A stretch of 64,000 bases of DNA from Burkholderia aenigmatica (lineage in GTDB: Bacteria; Pseudomonadota; Gammaproteobacteria; Burkholderiales; Burkholderiaceae), in contig NZ_CABVQC010000004.1 of NCBI RefSeq assembly GCF_902499175.1, forward strand, positions 62,001-126,000, in the 5' to 3' direction. The notes under the pieces were generated by a model. That model did no database searches, was not told where the DNA came from, and saw only the letters and a program-made list of their open reading frames with translations. The position numbers and the translations under genes are program-made. Shown piece after piece: positions 18,375 through 27,356 of the stretch (its first letter is position 1; each line of letters starts with the position of its first letter).

Positions 18375-19574
18375 TCAACCGCGTCGAGCAAGGTGGGTGG
18401 TTGCGGCTTGTGCACGCCGCAACCAGAAAAGACTGGTTGCGGCAATCAACGCCGGCGGCAGCGCCAGGCTGCATACCACGGCCCATCCGTATGTCGTCAG
18501 CAGACTGCCCGACGCAAATGAGCCGACGACCATGGCACCGAACACCACAAAGTCGTAGACGGATTGAACCCGTGGGCCTTCCGCCGGCGTGTGGCAACCC
18601 AATACCATCGCTGAAGCACCAAGGAAACCGAAGTTCCAGCCAAAACCGAGCAACATCAGAGCGACCCAGAAGTGATTCACCGACAAGCCAGACATGCCGG
18701 TGACGGCGGCTAGGGTAATCAATACCAATCCGGCAAAGCTGACCACAGGTGCACCAAAGCGGGCGATCAGCCTCCCGGTGAAGAAGCTCGCCGCGTACAT
18801 GGCGATAACGTGGATCTCGATGCCGTAGTTCGAACGCACTCGCGGGATGCCGCACAACTCCATGGCAAGCGGCGCCGACGTCATCATGAAGTTCATCATC
18901 ATGTAGCTCACGACGCCGCACAGCATGGCGACTGCAAACTGCGGCTGCCGCACGACGGCAGAGATCGGTCGACCTTGTGCAAGGGGCGAGACCGGCGGCT
19001 GGTGCTCAAACCGTACACCCTTCAGGACGACGGCTGAGAGCACCGCCACTCCGGCGGATGCCAGGTAAGTTACCGCATACGCGTATGGAGACCACAAATT
19101 CATGGTGGCTGTCACCAATTGCGGTCCGAGGACGCCAGCGGCGACGCCTCCGGCTAGTACGGTCGACATGGCCCGCGCACGATTATCTGGAGGTACGCAT
19201 TCTGCCGCGGCGAACCGGAATGTCAGCACAACGGCCGCGTATGCACCTCCAAACAGCATGGCAATGCAAAACAGGCTGAACGATTGAATGATTAAGGCTA
19301 GCGCCGCCAGTAGTCCGACGATCACGCCACACGCATTGCCAGACAGGGCTGCAGCCCTCCGCCCGTAGCGTCGGGTCATTACGCCGACGGGAAGTGTTGC
19401 GGTGGCCATGCCGACAACGAAGATGGATACAGGGACCGTTGCCAGGGCGGGATTCGGGGCAAGCATGTGGCCGATGATGGCCCCAGTGGCGTAGACAACA
19501 GTCGAGTTGGCCCCTGCCAAGGCTTGCGCCGTGGCCAAACGGAGGACATCGGCGTTGATTGTTGAAGTGGGCAT
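18375..19574 (-). CDS. MFS transporter of unknown substrate
   Basis: A 399-residue inner-membrane protein with about twelve hydrophobic segments. The loop between helices 2 and 3 reads GVMTRRYGRRAAALSGN, the MFS motif A, and a second similar loop FTGRLIARFGAPVVSFAG occurs in the C-terminal half, consistent with the two-fold repeat. The proline- and charge-rich FEHQPPVSPLAQGRPISAV stretch near residue 210 is the central loop. It resembles the YdhP/Bcr-like drug or metabolite exporters more than sugar importers, but no substrate can be named. It is divergent from nothing and monocistronic. Confidence 0.8.
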   Translation of the reverse strand: MPTSTINADVLRLATAQALAGANSTVVYATGAIIGHMLAPNPALATVPVSIFVVGMATATLPVGVMTRRYGRRAAALSGNACGVIVGLLAALALIIQSFSLFCIAMLFGGAYAAVVLTFRFAAAECVPPDNRARAMSTVLAGGVAAGVLGPQLVTATMNLWSPYAYAVTYLASAGVAVLSAVVLKGVRFEHQPPVSPLAQGRPISAVVRQPQFAVAMLCGVVSYMMMNFMMTSAPLAMELCGIPRVRSNYGIEIHVIAMYAASFFTGRLIARFGAPVVSFAGLVLITLAAVTGMSGLSVNHFWVALMLLGFGWNFGFLGASAMVLGCHTPAEGPRVQSVYDFVVFGAMVVGSFASGSLLTTYGWAVVCSLALPPALIAATSLFWLRRAQAATTHLARRG

Positions 19575-20941
19575 CAGGATTGAATTGTGTGTGAGTTGCC
19601 GTCATCCGACGTTCGTGGTCGGCACCATATGGAATTTGACCTGCACACGCTTCGCTCCCTGATAGCCCTCGTAGGCTGAACATTGGTCAGTAAACTGGAG
19701 TTCGATGTCTTTGCCGATTCAAAGCGCCAGCCCATGATGGTGCTCGGATGGATGCGCTCTCCACCTACCAGTCTCCCTCGGCCCGATCGTCAACCGCTCG
19801 TTGGGCATGTGCATTGCAAATGGCCTTCGCTGCGGCACCAAACTGGGCACGCAAACGTCGTGATGCGTCCCGCGATTTGATGTCCGGAAGCTCGCGGAGT
19901 ACTTCGCCCGAGGCTGTCACCTCTCGATAGCGTCTGCGTCACGCTAGCAGTGAGGCTTAATTTGTCGTCGGCGGTTGTGTATCCCGTCCAATCTACTCCG
20001 GTGTACCCGGCTTCTTCACTTCAATTTTTTTTGCGAGCCTTCTGTTCTGGCATGACTGGTTCTCAATCATGCGAGAACGTATCGTGGTTGTTTCACGTGC
20101 ACCGAGTTGCATATGATCGCTGGTTGCATGCGTCACACCAGCGACATAGCGGGAGAGCCACCGCGCTTGCTGATCGACAACTCCGATGAGTGCAGCGGCT
20201 CAGGCAACAGCCGGTGACACCGACGGCACGGCTGTTGCCTTGGTGCGGAGCAGGGCGCTTGGCTGCAAGCACCGTCCTGTTTGTCCGCTCGTTCAATCCG
20301 TTACCTGTTTGGTCCTCGGTGTCCGGACGGTTGCCATGCAACCGAACGAGGTGAGTGCAGCTAGATAACGTACCCCAAGGTTATGCAGATTGTTGGCTAG
20401 GGACTCTTCTTGGGCAATTGAATCTGATTTCAAGTGATGTGCGTGCTTTGGAGGGCTTCGTTCAGGCGTTGTGCCAGAGCTAGCGAGCCGTTGCTATGAG
20501 TTCATCGTGATATCGGTGTTCTGGTAAATCACCTCATGTACGAATCCGATTGCTCTCGGTACACGAGCGTCATCAAGGGACGGCCAGACGAGGCCTCGCA
20601 TAGAGACTCCTTGGAGTTGATCTCAATTTCACTTGCTTGTGAAAGAGATGAGCAAATATGTTAGACGCAAGTTCACGATAGGTTCGGGGTCGGTACTCCG
20701 GCAAACGGCTTTCCTATTGACAGCCAGTGTCCAGGATTCCGATGGGGCACGCCAAGCGCAATGCCACATCGCAAGCCGTGCTTGCTATACGTTCACGCGT
20801 GCGTGACGCTTACACAAAGAGACAAGTCAGATATTTGGCTAGTACCCGGAGAGTACAGGGCACCGATACGACGTGGAATGGAGTGTCCGGTTCACTCCTC
20901 TCGATCACCGAGCAGCTGAAATACCTCAACAAGGAGCAATG
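19575..20941. other. 1.4-kb region without a convincing gene
   Basis: Several ORFs of 60-80 codons overlap each other here and none has a plausible start, codon bias or motif. One minus-strand frame, 20601 down to 20494 (35 codons, start MRGLVWPSLDDARVPRA), has CAAGGAG before its ATG and may be the 5' remnant of a lost gene. The last 60 bases carry the ribosome site of the lyase gene at 20942. Confidence 0.4.
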
Positions 20942-21829
20942 ATGTCTGATTCGTCCAGCGTACGCCGTGAAAAATTTCGGACCGCGGTAATGGAGCGCCG
21001 AGGCCTACTTATGCCAGGGGCATTCAACGCGCTAAGCGCGCGTGTGATCGCGGACACCGGCTTCACCGCGCTTTACGTAACAGGGGCCGGAGTCACCAAC
21101 ATGTCACTTGGTTTACCGGATCTTGGCTTCATTGGCTTGAGCGATATCGCCGAGCATACTTCCCGGATACGAGAAGTCATCGATTTGCCGATCCTGGTGG
21201 ATGCAGATACCGGATTTGGGAATGCTCTGAATGTGCGTCATACCGTGAGGACCCTGGAGCGTGCCGGCGCAGATGCTATTCAGTTTGAAGATCAGGTTAG
21301 CCCGAAGAAATGCGGGCACTTTTCAGGGAAGGCGGTAATTTCCACCGCTGAGATGGTTGGAAAACTGCATGCTGCGACAGATGCGCGTGAAGACCCCAAT
21401 GTTCTGATTGTCGCACGGACTGACGCATGTGCAGTGCATGGTTTTGATGAGGCTATTGAACGCGCCAATCGCTTCGCGGAGGCGGGTGCAGACGTTCTCT
21501 TTGTCGAGGCGGTCGAGACGTTCGAACAGATCAAGCGTCTGCCATCGCTCGTTCAGGCACCGCAGTTGGTCAATCTTGTTGTCGGTGGGAAGACCCCGGT
21601 CGTTCCACAACCCATGCTCGCGCAATTTGGTTTTGGAATTGTGCTGTACGCGAATGCGGCACTCCAGAGCGCCATAGCGGGTATGAAAAAGGCGCTGACG
21701 ACTTTGCAGCAAGAAGGGACGCTTGATGAGGATCCGGAAATCCTTGCTCCGTTCAGCGAGCGTCAGCGCCTAGTCGACAAACCATTTTTCGATCTACTCG
21801 AGAGACAGTACACGGCAAATGATCGGTAA
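20942..21829 (+). CDS. Isocitrate lyase/PEP mutase superfamily lyase (2-methylisocitrate lyase-like)
   Basis: A 295-residue TIM-barrel enzyme. The Mg2+-binding pair is in LVDADTGFGN (D87, D89), the flexible catalytic loop is SPKKCGHFSGK (KKCGH at residues 122-126), and downstream are FEDQ, LIVARTDA and LFVEAVE, all in family order. The KKCGH loop points to C-C bond cleavage of a 2-hydroxyacid such as 2-methylisocitrate or a dimethylmalate rather than phosphonate chemistry. There are no methylcitrate-cycle genes beside it, so a housekeeping prpB role is unlikely and the substrate is open. The second of two adjacent ATGs is preferred because AAGGAG ends 5 bases before it. Confidence 0.8.
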   Translation: MSDSSSVRREKFRTAVMERRGLLMPGAFNALSARVIADTGFTALYVTGAGVTNMSLGLPDLGFIGLSDIAEHTSRIREVIDLPILVDADTGFGNALNVRHTVRTLERAGADAIQFEDQVSPKKCGHFSGKAVISTAEMVGKLHAATDAREDPNVLIVARTDACAVHGFDEAIERANRFAEAGADVLFVEAVETFEQIKRLPSLVQAPQLVNLVVGGKTPVVPQPMLAQFGFGIVLYANAALQSAIAGMKKALTTLQQEGTLDEDPEILAPFSERQRLVDKPFFDLLERQYTANDR

Positions 21830-21950
21830 CGGGGGAAAGGCGGCAATGCTGAGGGGAAAGTTTGCCCTGTGACCGTAGCCCACAAAACTGTCCCATTTGG
21901 AAGTGGAAAATTCCGGCATGACGTTGTCATCAAGGCCAGGAGGTCATGCC

Positions 21951-22209
21951 GTGAAGAAGAGCAAGTTCACCGACGAGCAGATTACATACGCATTGAAGCA
22001 GGCCGAACTGGGTACGCCGGTCGCGGAGGTCTGCCGCAAGATGGGGATCAGCGACGCGACGTTCTACAACTGGCGGACGAAATACGGCGGGCTGTCGCCC
22101 TCGGAACTGCGCCGACTGAAGCAGCTTGAGGAAGAAAACGCGAAGCTCAAGCGCCTCGTGGCCGATCTGTCGCTGGATAAGGCCATGCTGCAGGACGTGC
22201 TGTCAAAAA
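21951..22209 (+). pseudogene. orfA of the IS407-like element, truncated by insertion
   Basis: From GTG at 21951 (AGGAGGTC upstream) the frame encodes KKSKFTDEQITYALKQAE, the HTH, KMGISDATFYNWRTKYGG and the leucine-zipper region LKQLEEENAKLKRLVADLSL, typical of IS407-group OrfA. After MLQDVLSK the sequence changes to the end of the inserted IS1111-like element; the missing codons resume near 23571. The frame then runs on for about 17 unrelated codons to a stop at 22272-22274. Confidence 0.8.
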
Positions 22210-23570
22210 ATGTATGGTCCGCCCCGGCGTTGCAAGGCGAGCGTTGTCGATCCGACGCATGTCAGTTTGCGTAAATGTATCCGGCCTCTCGCGAGTCGAA
22301 CGCTTTTGGCGTTCAGGCCATGATGAGATCTGCGCGTACCGTTCCTAATAAGCTGGTTCGGGCTTGCTAGCCCGCTTTTTTGACCAAGGCTTACGACACG
22401 CCAGTCAACTGTTGCGTCATCTCGATTCCACGTCCCTGCAAACTTGAAGTCGATTCGGTTCTAGAAGCGAGGATCCATTTTTTCGTACAAGGCTCCCGGA
22501 CGCGTGAGCACAACCCACGCGACGCGAGCAAGTTTGTTCGCCAGCGCTATCACGACCTTGTTGTGATGCATCCTGCTCTCGAGCGTATCCAGCCATCGCC
22601 CGAGCCGATCTCTTGAGCGATCCAGATGCATCAGACAGGACTGAGCGCCCAATACAAGTAAGCGACGCAGGTACGTATTGCCGCGTTTGCTGATGCCCAA
22701 GAGCGTAGGCTTGCCGCCGGTCGTATGCTGACGCGGAACGAGGCCGATCCACGCGGCCAAGTCGCGTCCGCTGCGAAACTGTTTGCCGTTTCCAACGGCT
22801 GTGCACAAAGCGCTTGCCCCAAGCGGGCCAATTCCCGGAATCGTCGTGAGGCGCTGTACAACGTCATCGTGCTTGGCAGAGGCTTCGATCTGATCGGAAA
22901 GTGCGGTGACGCGCTCGTTGATACGCAGGAAGTCCGACCACAGATCCGTCAGCAGTTGTCGCATCGTCGGCGTCAGATCGTTGGAATCGTCCGCGAGAAT
23001 GCGAGTCGCATCGCGTCGAAACATGCCGATACCGGTGTGGATTGCGATGCCGTATTCGAGCAGAAAGCAGCGAAACTGACTCACCAGGGCCGTGCGCTGA
23101 TGAACGAATTGGGCACGCACGCGGTGCAGCGCTTGCATGTCAAGTTGCTCGTGGCGTTTGACAGGGACGAAGCGCATCGTTGGGCGCGTTACTGCTTCGG
23201 CGATTGCCTCGGCGTCGAGCGTGTCATTCTTGTTCGACTTCAGATAGGGCTTGACGAATTGGGCCGGGATCAACTTGACGTCGTGGCCGAACGCGATCAG
23301 TTTCCTTGCCAGCCAATGGGATCCCGGACAAGCTTCCATGCCCACGCGCGCGGGAGACGCGGTCGCAAAGAACTGTAGCAAGGCGTCGCGACGAAGCTTG
23401 ATTCTCAGTGTGGGCCGTCCATGCTGGTCGGCTCCGGCGATGTGAAACGTCGTCTTGCCCAGGTCGACACCGTAGACGGCGCAGTTGTGAGGAACGATAC
23501 GCATGATCATTCTCCGACGGTTTCGGGGCTTCAGTATCCACCTTCGGGGAGGGGCGGACCATCCTATTAA
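22210..23570 (-). mobile_element. IS1111-like element (IS110 family) inserted in the IS3-type orfA
   Basis: A 12-bp inverted repeat, ATGGTCCGCCCC at 22214-22225 and its complement at 23551-23562, lies a few bases inside the junctions with the interrupted orfA. Subterminal rather than terminal repeats are a mark of the IS1111 group. No direct repeat of the target is evident, also usual for the group. The transposase gene on the minus strand is intact. Confidence 0.82.
22461..23504 (-). CDS. IS110/IS1111-family transposase
   Basis: A 347-residue DEDD transposase. The RuvC-like N-terminal domain has the first Asp in YGVDLGKTTFHIAG, the Glu in VGMEACPGSHWLARKL and the paired Asp residues in NDTLDAEAIAEA. 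The C-terminal Transposase_20 domain has the helix-hairpin-helix TTIPGIGPLGASALCTAVG and the serine-containing loop DLAAWIGLVPRQHTTGGK. The second of two ATGs (23504) is preferred because GGAGA precedes it by six bases. Upstream frame extension to 23903 enters the neighbouring element and is not coding. Confidence 0.92.
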   Translation of the reverse strand: MRIVPHNCAVYGVDLGKTTFHIAGADQHGRPTLRIKLRRDALLQFFATASPARVGMEACPGSHWLARKLIAFGHDVKLIPAQFVKPYLKSNKNDTLDAEAIAEAVTRPTMRFVPVKRHEQLDMQALHRVRAQFVHQRTALVSQFRCFLLEYGIAIHTGIGMFRRDATRILADDSNDLTPTMRQLLTDLWSDFLRINERVTALSDQIEASAKHDDVVQRLTTIPGIGPLGASALCTAVGNGKQFRSGRDLAAWIGLVPRQHTTGGKPTLLGISKRGNTYLRRLLVLGAQSCLMHLDRSRDRLGRWLDTLESRMHHNKVVIALANKLARVAWVVLTRPGALYEKMDPRF

Positions 23571-24578
23571 CTCTGAAGCCTTCTCGGCGCCGTGATCTGG
23601 CCACGGACTTGATGCAGCGTCGGCGCAAGCCAGCGGCAGACCTGCGCGTTGTTGCAGCTGTCCCGCACGGTCTACCGCTACGAGTCGGTCGTGCGGGATC
23701 AAAGCGCACTGGAAATGCGCATCAAGGAGATCACGGAAGTGCGAGTGCAATACGGTGCGCCCCGCGTGTACGTGATGCTTCGCCGGGAAGGCTGGAGAGA
23801 CAACCACAAGAGAGTAGAACGCGTGTATCGCGAACTGGGTCTTTCGTTGCGCCACAAGTGACCTCGTCGAAACAAGTCTGCCCGGCGCCGACGACCGAAG
23901 CAATCAGTAAGCGCAATCAACGAAATCTGGAGTATGGATTTCGTCGCTGACGCGCTGTTTGATGGTCGACGCTTGCGCATGCTCACGATCGTGGATAACT
24001 ACACGCGGGAATGCTTGGCGATTGAAGTCGACGGCTCGCTGCGTGGCGAGTACGTTGTCGCTGCGCTGACTCGGCTTGCGCATCATCGTCCGCTTCCCCG
24101 CTATATCAAAGCAGACAATGGCAGCGAGTTCATTTCGAAGGCGCTCGACAAATGGGCGTACGAGAACGGCGTGGAGATTGACTTCTCGCGCCCTGGCAAG
24201 CCGACTGACAACGCGAAGAACGAATCCTTCAACGGACGCTTCCGGGAGGAATACCTCAATGCGCATTGGTTCTTGTCACTGGAGGACGCCAGACGCAAAA
24301 TCGAAGTCTGGCGCGAGTACTATAACGAGGCGTGCCCTCACTCTGTGCTGCAGTGGATGATCCCGGCGGAATTCGCCCGCCAGTGCACCGATCGGGCCGA
24401 TTCGGCCCGCCCCGCCCCGAAGAGCCGGAATTTTCCAACTAAGACCGGGACGGAAATTGGGCTAGCCTCACATTGCTGCCGATATTGGATTGCGACTGGC
24501 CCAAATATGGGTAGGACCGTGGGTGGCGAGCAATCTGCGACTGCGGGAGTGTTACCTAAAGGGTCTTGCGAGCGGTGA
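23571..24578 (+). pseudogene. orfB of the IS407-like element, frameshifted and with an in-frame stop
   Basis: The codons interrupted at 22209 resume here as LKPSRRRDLATDLMQ. A frame change near 23612-23625 is needed to reach SRTVYRYESVVRDQSALEM. A TGA at 23859-23861 after LSLRHK then breaks the frame, which continues unchanged on the other side with PRRNKSA and the DDE domain (IWSMDFVADALFDG, YIKADNGSEFISKAL, NESFNGRFREEYLN). Normal OrfB would end near the right inverted repeat; here the frame reads through the element end to 24578. Two lesions plus the insertion show it is inactive. Confidence 0.85.
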
Positions 24579-24837
24579 TTGGAGGCTGCCGCCTGATGCG
24601 AGGTCGACCGAATTTGCCGATATTTGATAGTATCGCTGCCATGCGTGAAATAGAGTCGCCGCGGAGACGAACGGCATGGATTCCAAAGGACCGCGGACAT
24701 CTTTAATGTTGGGGCGGCTAAGGCGGATCTGAATCGCTTGGACCGGCAAGGCTTGATACAGATTCAAATGGGTCTGCAGCATGAAGCTACAGGCCCAAAG
24801 AGTGTCCGTAGGGCGACCGATCGCTACGCTGCGGCGA
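24453..24837. other. Intergenic region between the IS nest and hns
   Basis: No credible gene was seen. It includes the run-on end of the dead orfB frame and the downstream region of the H-NS gene, which reads toward it. Confidence 0.4.
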
Positions 24838-25131
24838 TCATTCAGCGATCAAGAAGCGATCGCGTTTCTTACCCTTGATCCATGACGGTTCGCGGCCACG
24901 CCCGCTCCACGTCTTGCCCGTTTTCGGATCCTGATACTTCGGCGTCGCGGGTTGGCTGCCATTCGCGCTACGTACGCGCTTACGACCGAAGACCTGTTCC
25001 GGCGTGAGACCATACTCTTGAACCCGCGCGCGAACTTCTTCGAGCACGGTCTCTAGTTCGGCCTGCCTAGCTTCTTCAGCTTGCACGAGCAGTGCTTCAG
25101 CCTTGGCTTTCAACTCATGATATGTGGCCAT
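24838..25131 (-). CDS. H-NS family nucleoid protein
   Basis: A 97-residue DNA-binding protein of the H-NS/BpH3 type. The N-terminal half is a coiled coil for dimerisation (ELKAKAEALLVQAEEARQAELETVL), a linker follows, and the C-terminus has the signature KTWSGRGREPSWIKG, in which the GRGR hook enters the AT-rich minor groove. Proteins of this length are often encoded on mobile DNA in Burkholderia in addition to chromosomal copies. Its position beside the quorum-sensing and biosynthetic block, and near AT-rich non-coding DNA, suggests a role in silencing acquired genes; that part is inference. Confidence 0.92.
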   Translation of the reverse strand: MATYHELKAKAEALLVQAEEARQAELETVLEEVRARVQEYGLTPEQVFGRKRVRSANGSQPATPKYQDPKTGKTWSGRGREPSWIKGKKRDRFLIAE

Positions 25132-25803
25132 TCTTCACTCCGCGTGGTTAAAAGAAACAGTATCAAATCGTCGCTTTGAGCAGCGCAATTCCGTGCGACG
25201 CATCATGTCTGCGGCATGTCATTGTCGGCAGCGCAATTGGAACGATTACGCGATTTTCTCATCGTTTGCACCAGGAGTCGATCATTTATCGTTCCCGTGG
25301 CCACAAACCCGGTGGAACAATCGAAGCCATGCATTGGACGATTGCGGTTGGGTAGGCAAATTGCCGACGATCATCAGCAAGCAGTCGGGCGGCCGCACGT
25401 CGGGCGCCGATGTACGGTCAACCGCTCTTATCCGGCAGGGGGCACGGCCGTCTGTATTGGATTACGTTGAAGACACAATGAGGAGAGCTATTTTTGTGTT
25501 CGCCAGGCCATGCCAAAGAGTAAAACGTCAGACAAGCCGCGTTATTTTTTGAGGACGCGCGTGACCTAGTGCAAGTGACATACCAACTCTGCGGCAATGT
25601 TGTGGTTGGACGTTTCTTTTTTTTCATAGACCTCAAACTTGGCAGACGAGCTGATTGCTACTGGTGTCCCCCCAATCTTCACAGTTGACACTGCTGCGTG
25701 AAGGAACGAAAAAAGACGCACTGATCTGGGCCGGCGCGATAAGTCCGGTCAGTTCGGTGCATCAGCGATCCGATTTCTCGCGGTGTGTGGAGTACATATC
25801 GCC
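25132..25803. other. Intergenic region between divergent hns and a hypothetical gene
   Basis: Over 600 bases with only overlapping short ORFs of no evident coding character. It must contain the promoters for hns (minus) and for the gene at 25804 (plus). No specific element can be assigned. Confidence 0.4.
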
Positions 25804-26391
25804 ATGTTCGAGGCGAGGCCTGCTATGGAGCAACGCGATAATGTTTGGCGATCGAGTGATACAAGCGCATGCTCGGCGCCGGCCTGCGATTGCGCGACCT
25901 TACAGATCCGTTTGCGAAGGGCCGAAACGCAGATTCGTCGTCTCACAAGATGCGTTCAACTGAAAGACGAGAAGCTGTGCGAGCTTGGCAAGGTCCTGGC
26001 GAACTCGGCGACCGCGCACTATTGCGTTGAAGAGCGATTGCAGCGTGAACTTGACGCGCTGCGGATAGACCTGCCGGCCGACGTGCCGAGCGATCACTAC
26101 GGTCCCGTTGATGGCAATTCGATGGGAGGCGGTGTAGTCGTTCGCCTGCCTTATCTGACCGCGATCCTCTCAGTTTTGTTCGACGCGATGCATGTGTTCT
26201 GGGCGGAATGCGATGACGGCCGCCTGCCAAAATCTTCGACTGTTGCCCATGCAATTGACGAACGTCTCGGACTGCGCGCACAGGCAAGCGGCGAAGGTTC
26301 ACGCACCGGTCAGGCCTATGCGTCCGCCATCCGGCCGGATTGGGTAAAGGACGCGGATAACCGGCATCACCGCCGGCGATCCACATCCTAG
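25804..26391 (+). CDS. Conserved hypothetical protein of Burkholderia type
   Basis: A 195-residue cytoplasmic protein without a signal peptide or membrane segment. The first 90 residues form a predicted coiled coil or long helix (QIRLRRAETQIRRLTRCVQL). The second half, GGGVVVRLPYLTAILSVLFDAMHVFWAEC, then AIDERLGLRAQASGEGSRTG and YASAIRPDWVKDAD, resembles a set of uncharacterised Burkholderia proteins with a Leu-Pro-Tyr segment and a C-terminal IRPD motif. Function is unknown. It converges on luxI, ending 65 bp from the luxI stop. The start at 25804 has GGAG upstream; 25783 and 25825 are alternatives. Confidence 0.6.
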   Translation: MFEARPAMEQRDNVWRSSDTSACSAPACDCATLQIRLRRAETQIRRLTRCVQLKDEKLCELGKVLANSATAHYCVEERLQRELDALRIDLPADVPSDHYGPVDGNSMGGGVVVRLPYLTAILSVLFDAMHVFWAECDDGRLPKSSTVAHAIDERLGLRAQASGEGSRTGQAYASAIRPDWVKDADNRHHRRRSTS

Positions 26392-26456
26392 TTGTGGTCG
26401 TGGAAGTCGAGTGCACTAATTTCGGCGAAGCGCGACGGTCGCCGCTGGGACGGGAC

Positions 26457-27110
26457 CTATTGCACGTCTGCTGCGCAACGAGCAGCGCGTGGTACCGTCC
26501 TCACCACCGAGCCACGAACATTCGGCGTGAGCGAACGATGCCACGTGATTGAAGATTGGAGACTATCGAGATCGGATCCAAGTTTGGCGAACGCCGCGGG
26601 CGTGAGATCAATAGCACAGACGACGAACGGACAGCTAGCGGTCTCCGGATGAGGTCCCACATACTGAAGATCGAGACCGAAGCGGCGATACAGTCGTGCG
26701 ATGGCCGGGGTGACGACACCAATGATGCGGGTCGCGCCGAGGGATGCCGCGACGGCCATGACATAGGGAAAGAGTTGCATGCCCGAGCCGGCGAACCGCG
26801 ATAGCTCCCATACGGTGGGTGACGAGGGAAAATCGAGGTTCGACGAGCGAGGAAGTAGTTCTCGGAGCAGGTACGGGGCGGTAGTTGGCATCAGACGTGC
26901 GCAACCACATATCTGCCCTTCGGAAGTGAGTTCAACAACCTGAATGGTGTTTTCTCCATCGAAGTGATCCCATTCTATGGTTTCATTTTCCTTAACATCG
27001 GGTAGCGGCCAGCCGAGGCGGCGCACGAACACGTCGTACCGGAACGCGCCGAGTCCACCACGAAGTTCAAGCGGCAAGTCGCTCAACCTACCCGCAATAA
27101 TGAGTGGCAT
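26457..27110 (-). CDS. LuxI-family N-acyl-homoserine lactone synthase
   Basis: A 217-residue enzyme that makes an acyl-homoserine lactone signal from S-adenosylmethionine and an acyl-ACP. All landmark residues of the family are seen: R and F in GAFRYDVFVRRLGW, the acidic cluster in ETIEWDHFDGEN, R in CGCARLMPTTAPYLL, and E and R in TVWELSRFAGSG. The C-terminus is about 20 residues longer than in CepI and rich in Arg and Ser. The chosen ATG gives the usual MPLIIAGRLSDL opening. It lies downstream of luxR on the same strand, 246 bp away. Acyl chain length cannot be deduced. Confidence 0.93.
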   Translation of the reverse strand: MPLIIAGRLSDLPLELRGGLGAFRYDVFVRRLGWPLPDVKENETIEWDHFDGENTIQVVELTSEGQICGCARLMPTTAPYLLRELLPRSSNLDFPSSPTVWELSRFAGSGMQLFPYVMAVAASLGATRIIGVVTPAIARLYRRFGLDLQYVGPHPETASCPFVVCAIDLTPAAFAKLGSDLDSLQSSITWHRSLTPNVRGSVVRTVPRAARCAADVQ

Positions 27111-27287
27111 GTGCGTTCTCCATCGTTTATCGATGGGCGCCACCGTATCAAGTCGAAGCAACAACAGGAACTAGTTAGGTAGGGAGGAGTAGGCGCAAAT
27201 GAATATTGGCCACGCATTATCCATGCGAGATTGAAGATCCCTGGCTGGTCCAGAATTATTCAATATATGGGATTCGAGAGGCCCGGG

Positions 27288-27306
27288 GGCATGGTTAAAT
27301 CATGCC
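27288..27306. repeat. Inverted repeat GGCATG-N7-CATGCC between luxR and luxI
   Basis: A 19-bp dyad with perfect 6-bp arms, 50 bp after the luxR stop and about 180 bp before the luxI start. It does not match the lux-box consensus (CTG-N10-CAG) and has no T-run for termination. It may be an operator; the purpose is unknown. Confidence 0.35.
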
Positions 27307-27356
27307 AGCGATGTGATCACAAATTATTCGGAAAATTTCGACTGAAAATAAGAGGG

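Larger units (their letters stand above)
21889..24452 (+). mobile_element. Decayed IS407-like IS3-family element, carrying a nested IS1111-like element
   Basis: The outer element is recognised by its terminal inverted repeats: TGGAAAATTCCGGC at 21904-21917 matches its complement at 24424-24437, with weaker similarity outward to TGTCCC on both sides, so the ends are approximate. Without the inserted IS1111-like element it would be about 1.2 kb, the normal size. Its orfA is cut by the insertion, and orfB has a frameshift and a stop codon, so it is dead. Confidence 0.75.

Noticed and set aside
27163-27180. Possible lux box upstream of luxI (ACCT...TGTT on the minus strand)
   Set aside because: It sits at a suitable distance (about 60 bp from the start) but lacks the CTG-N10-CAG pattern and its two halves match poorly. 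Not strong enough to list as a site.
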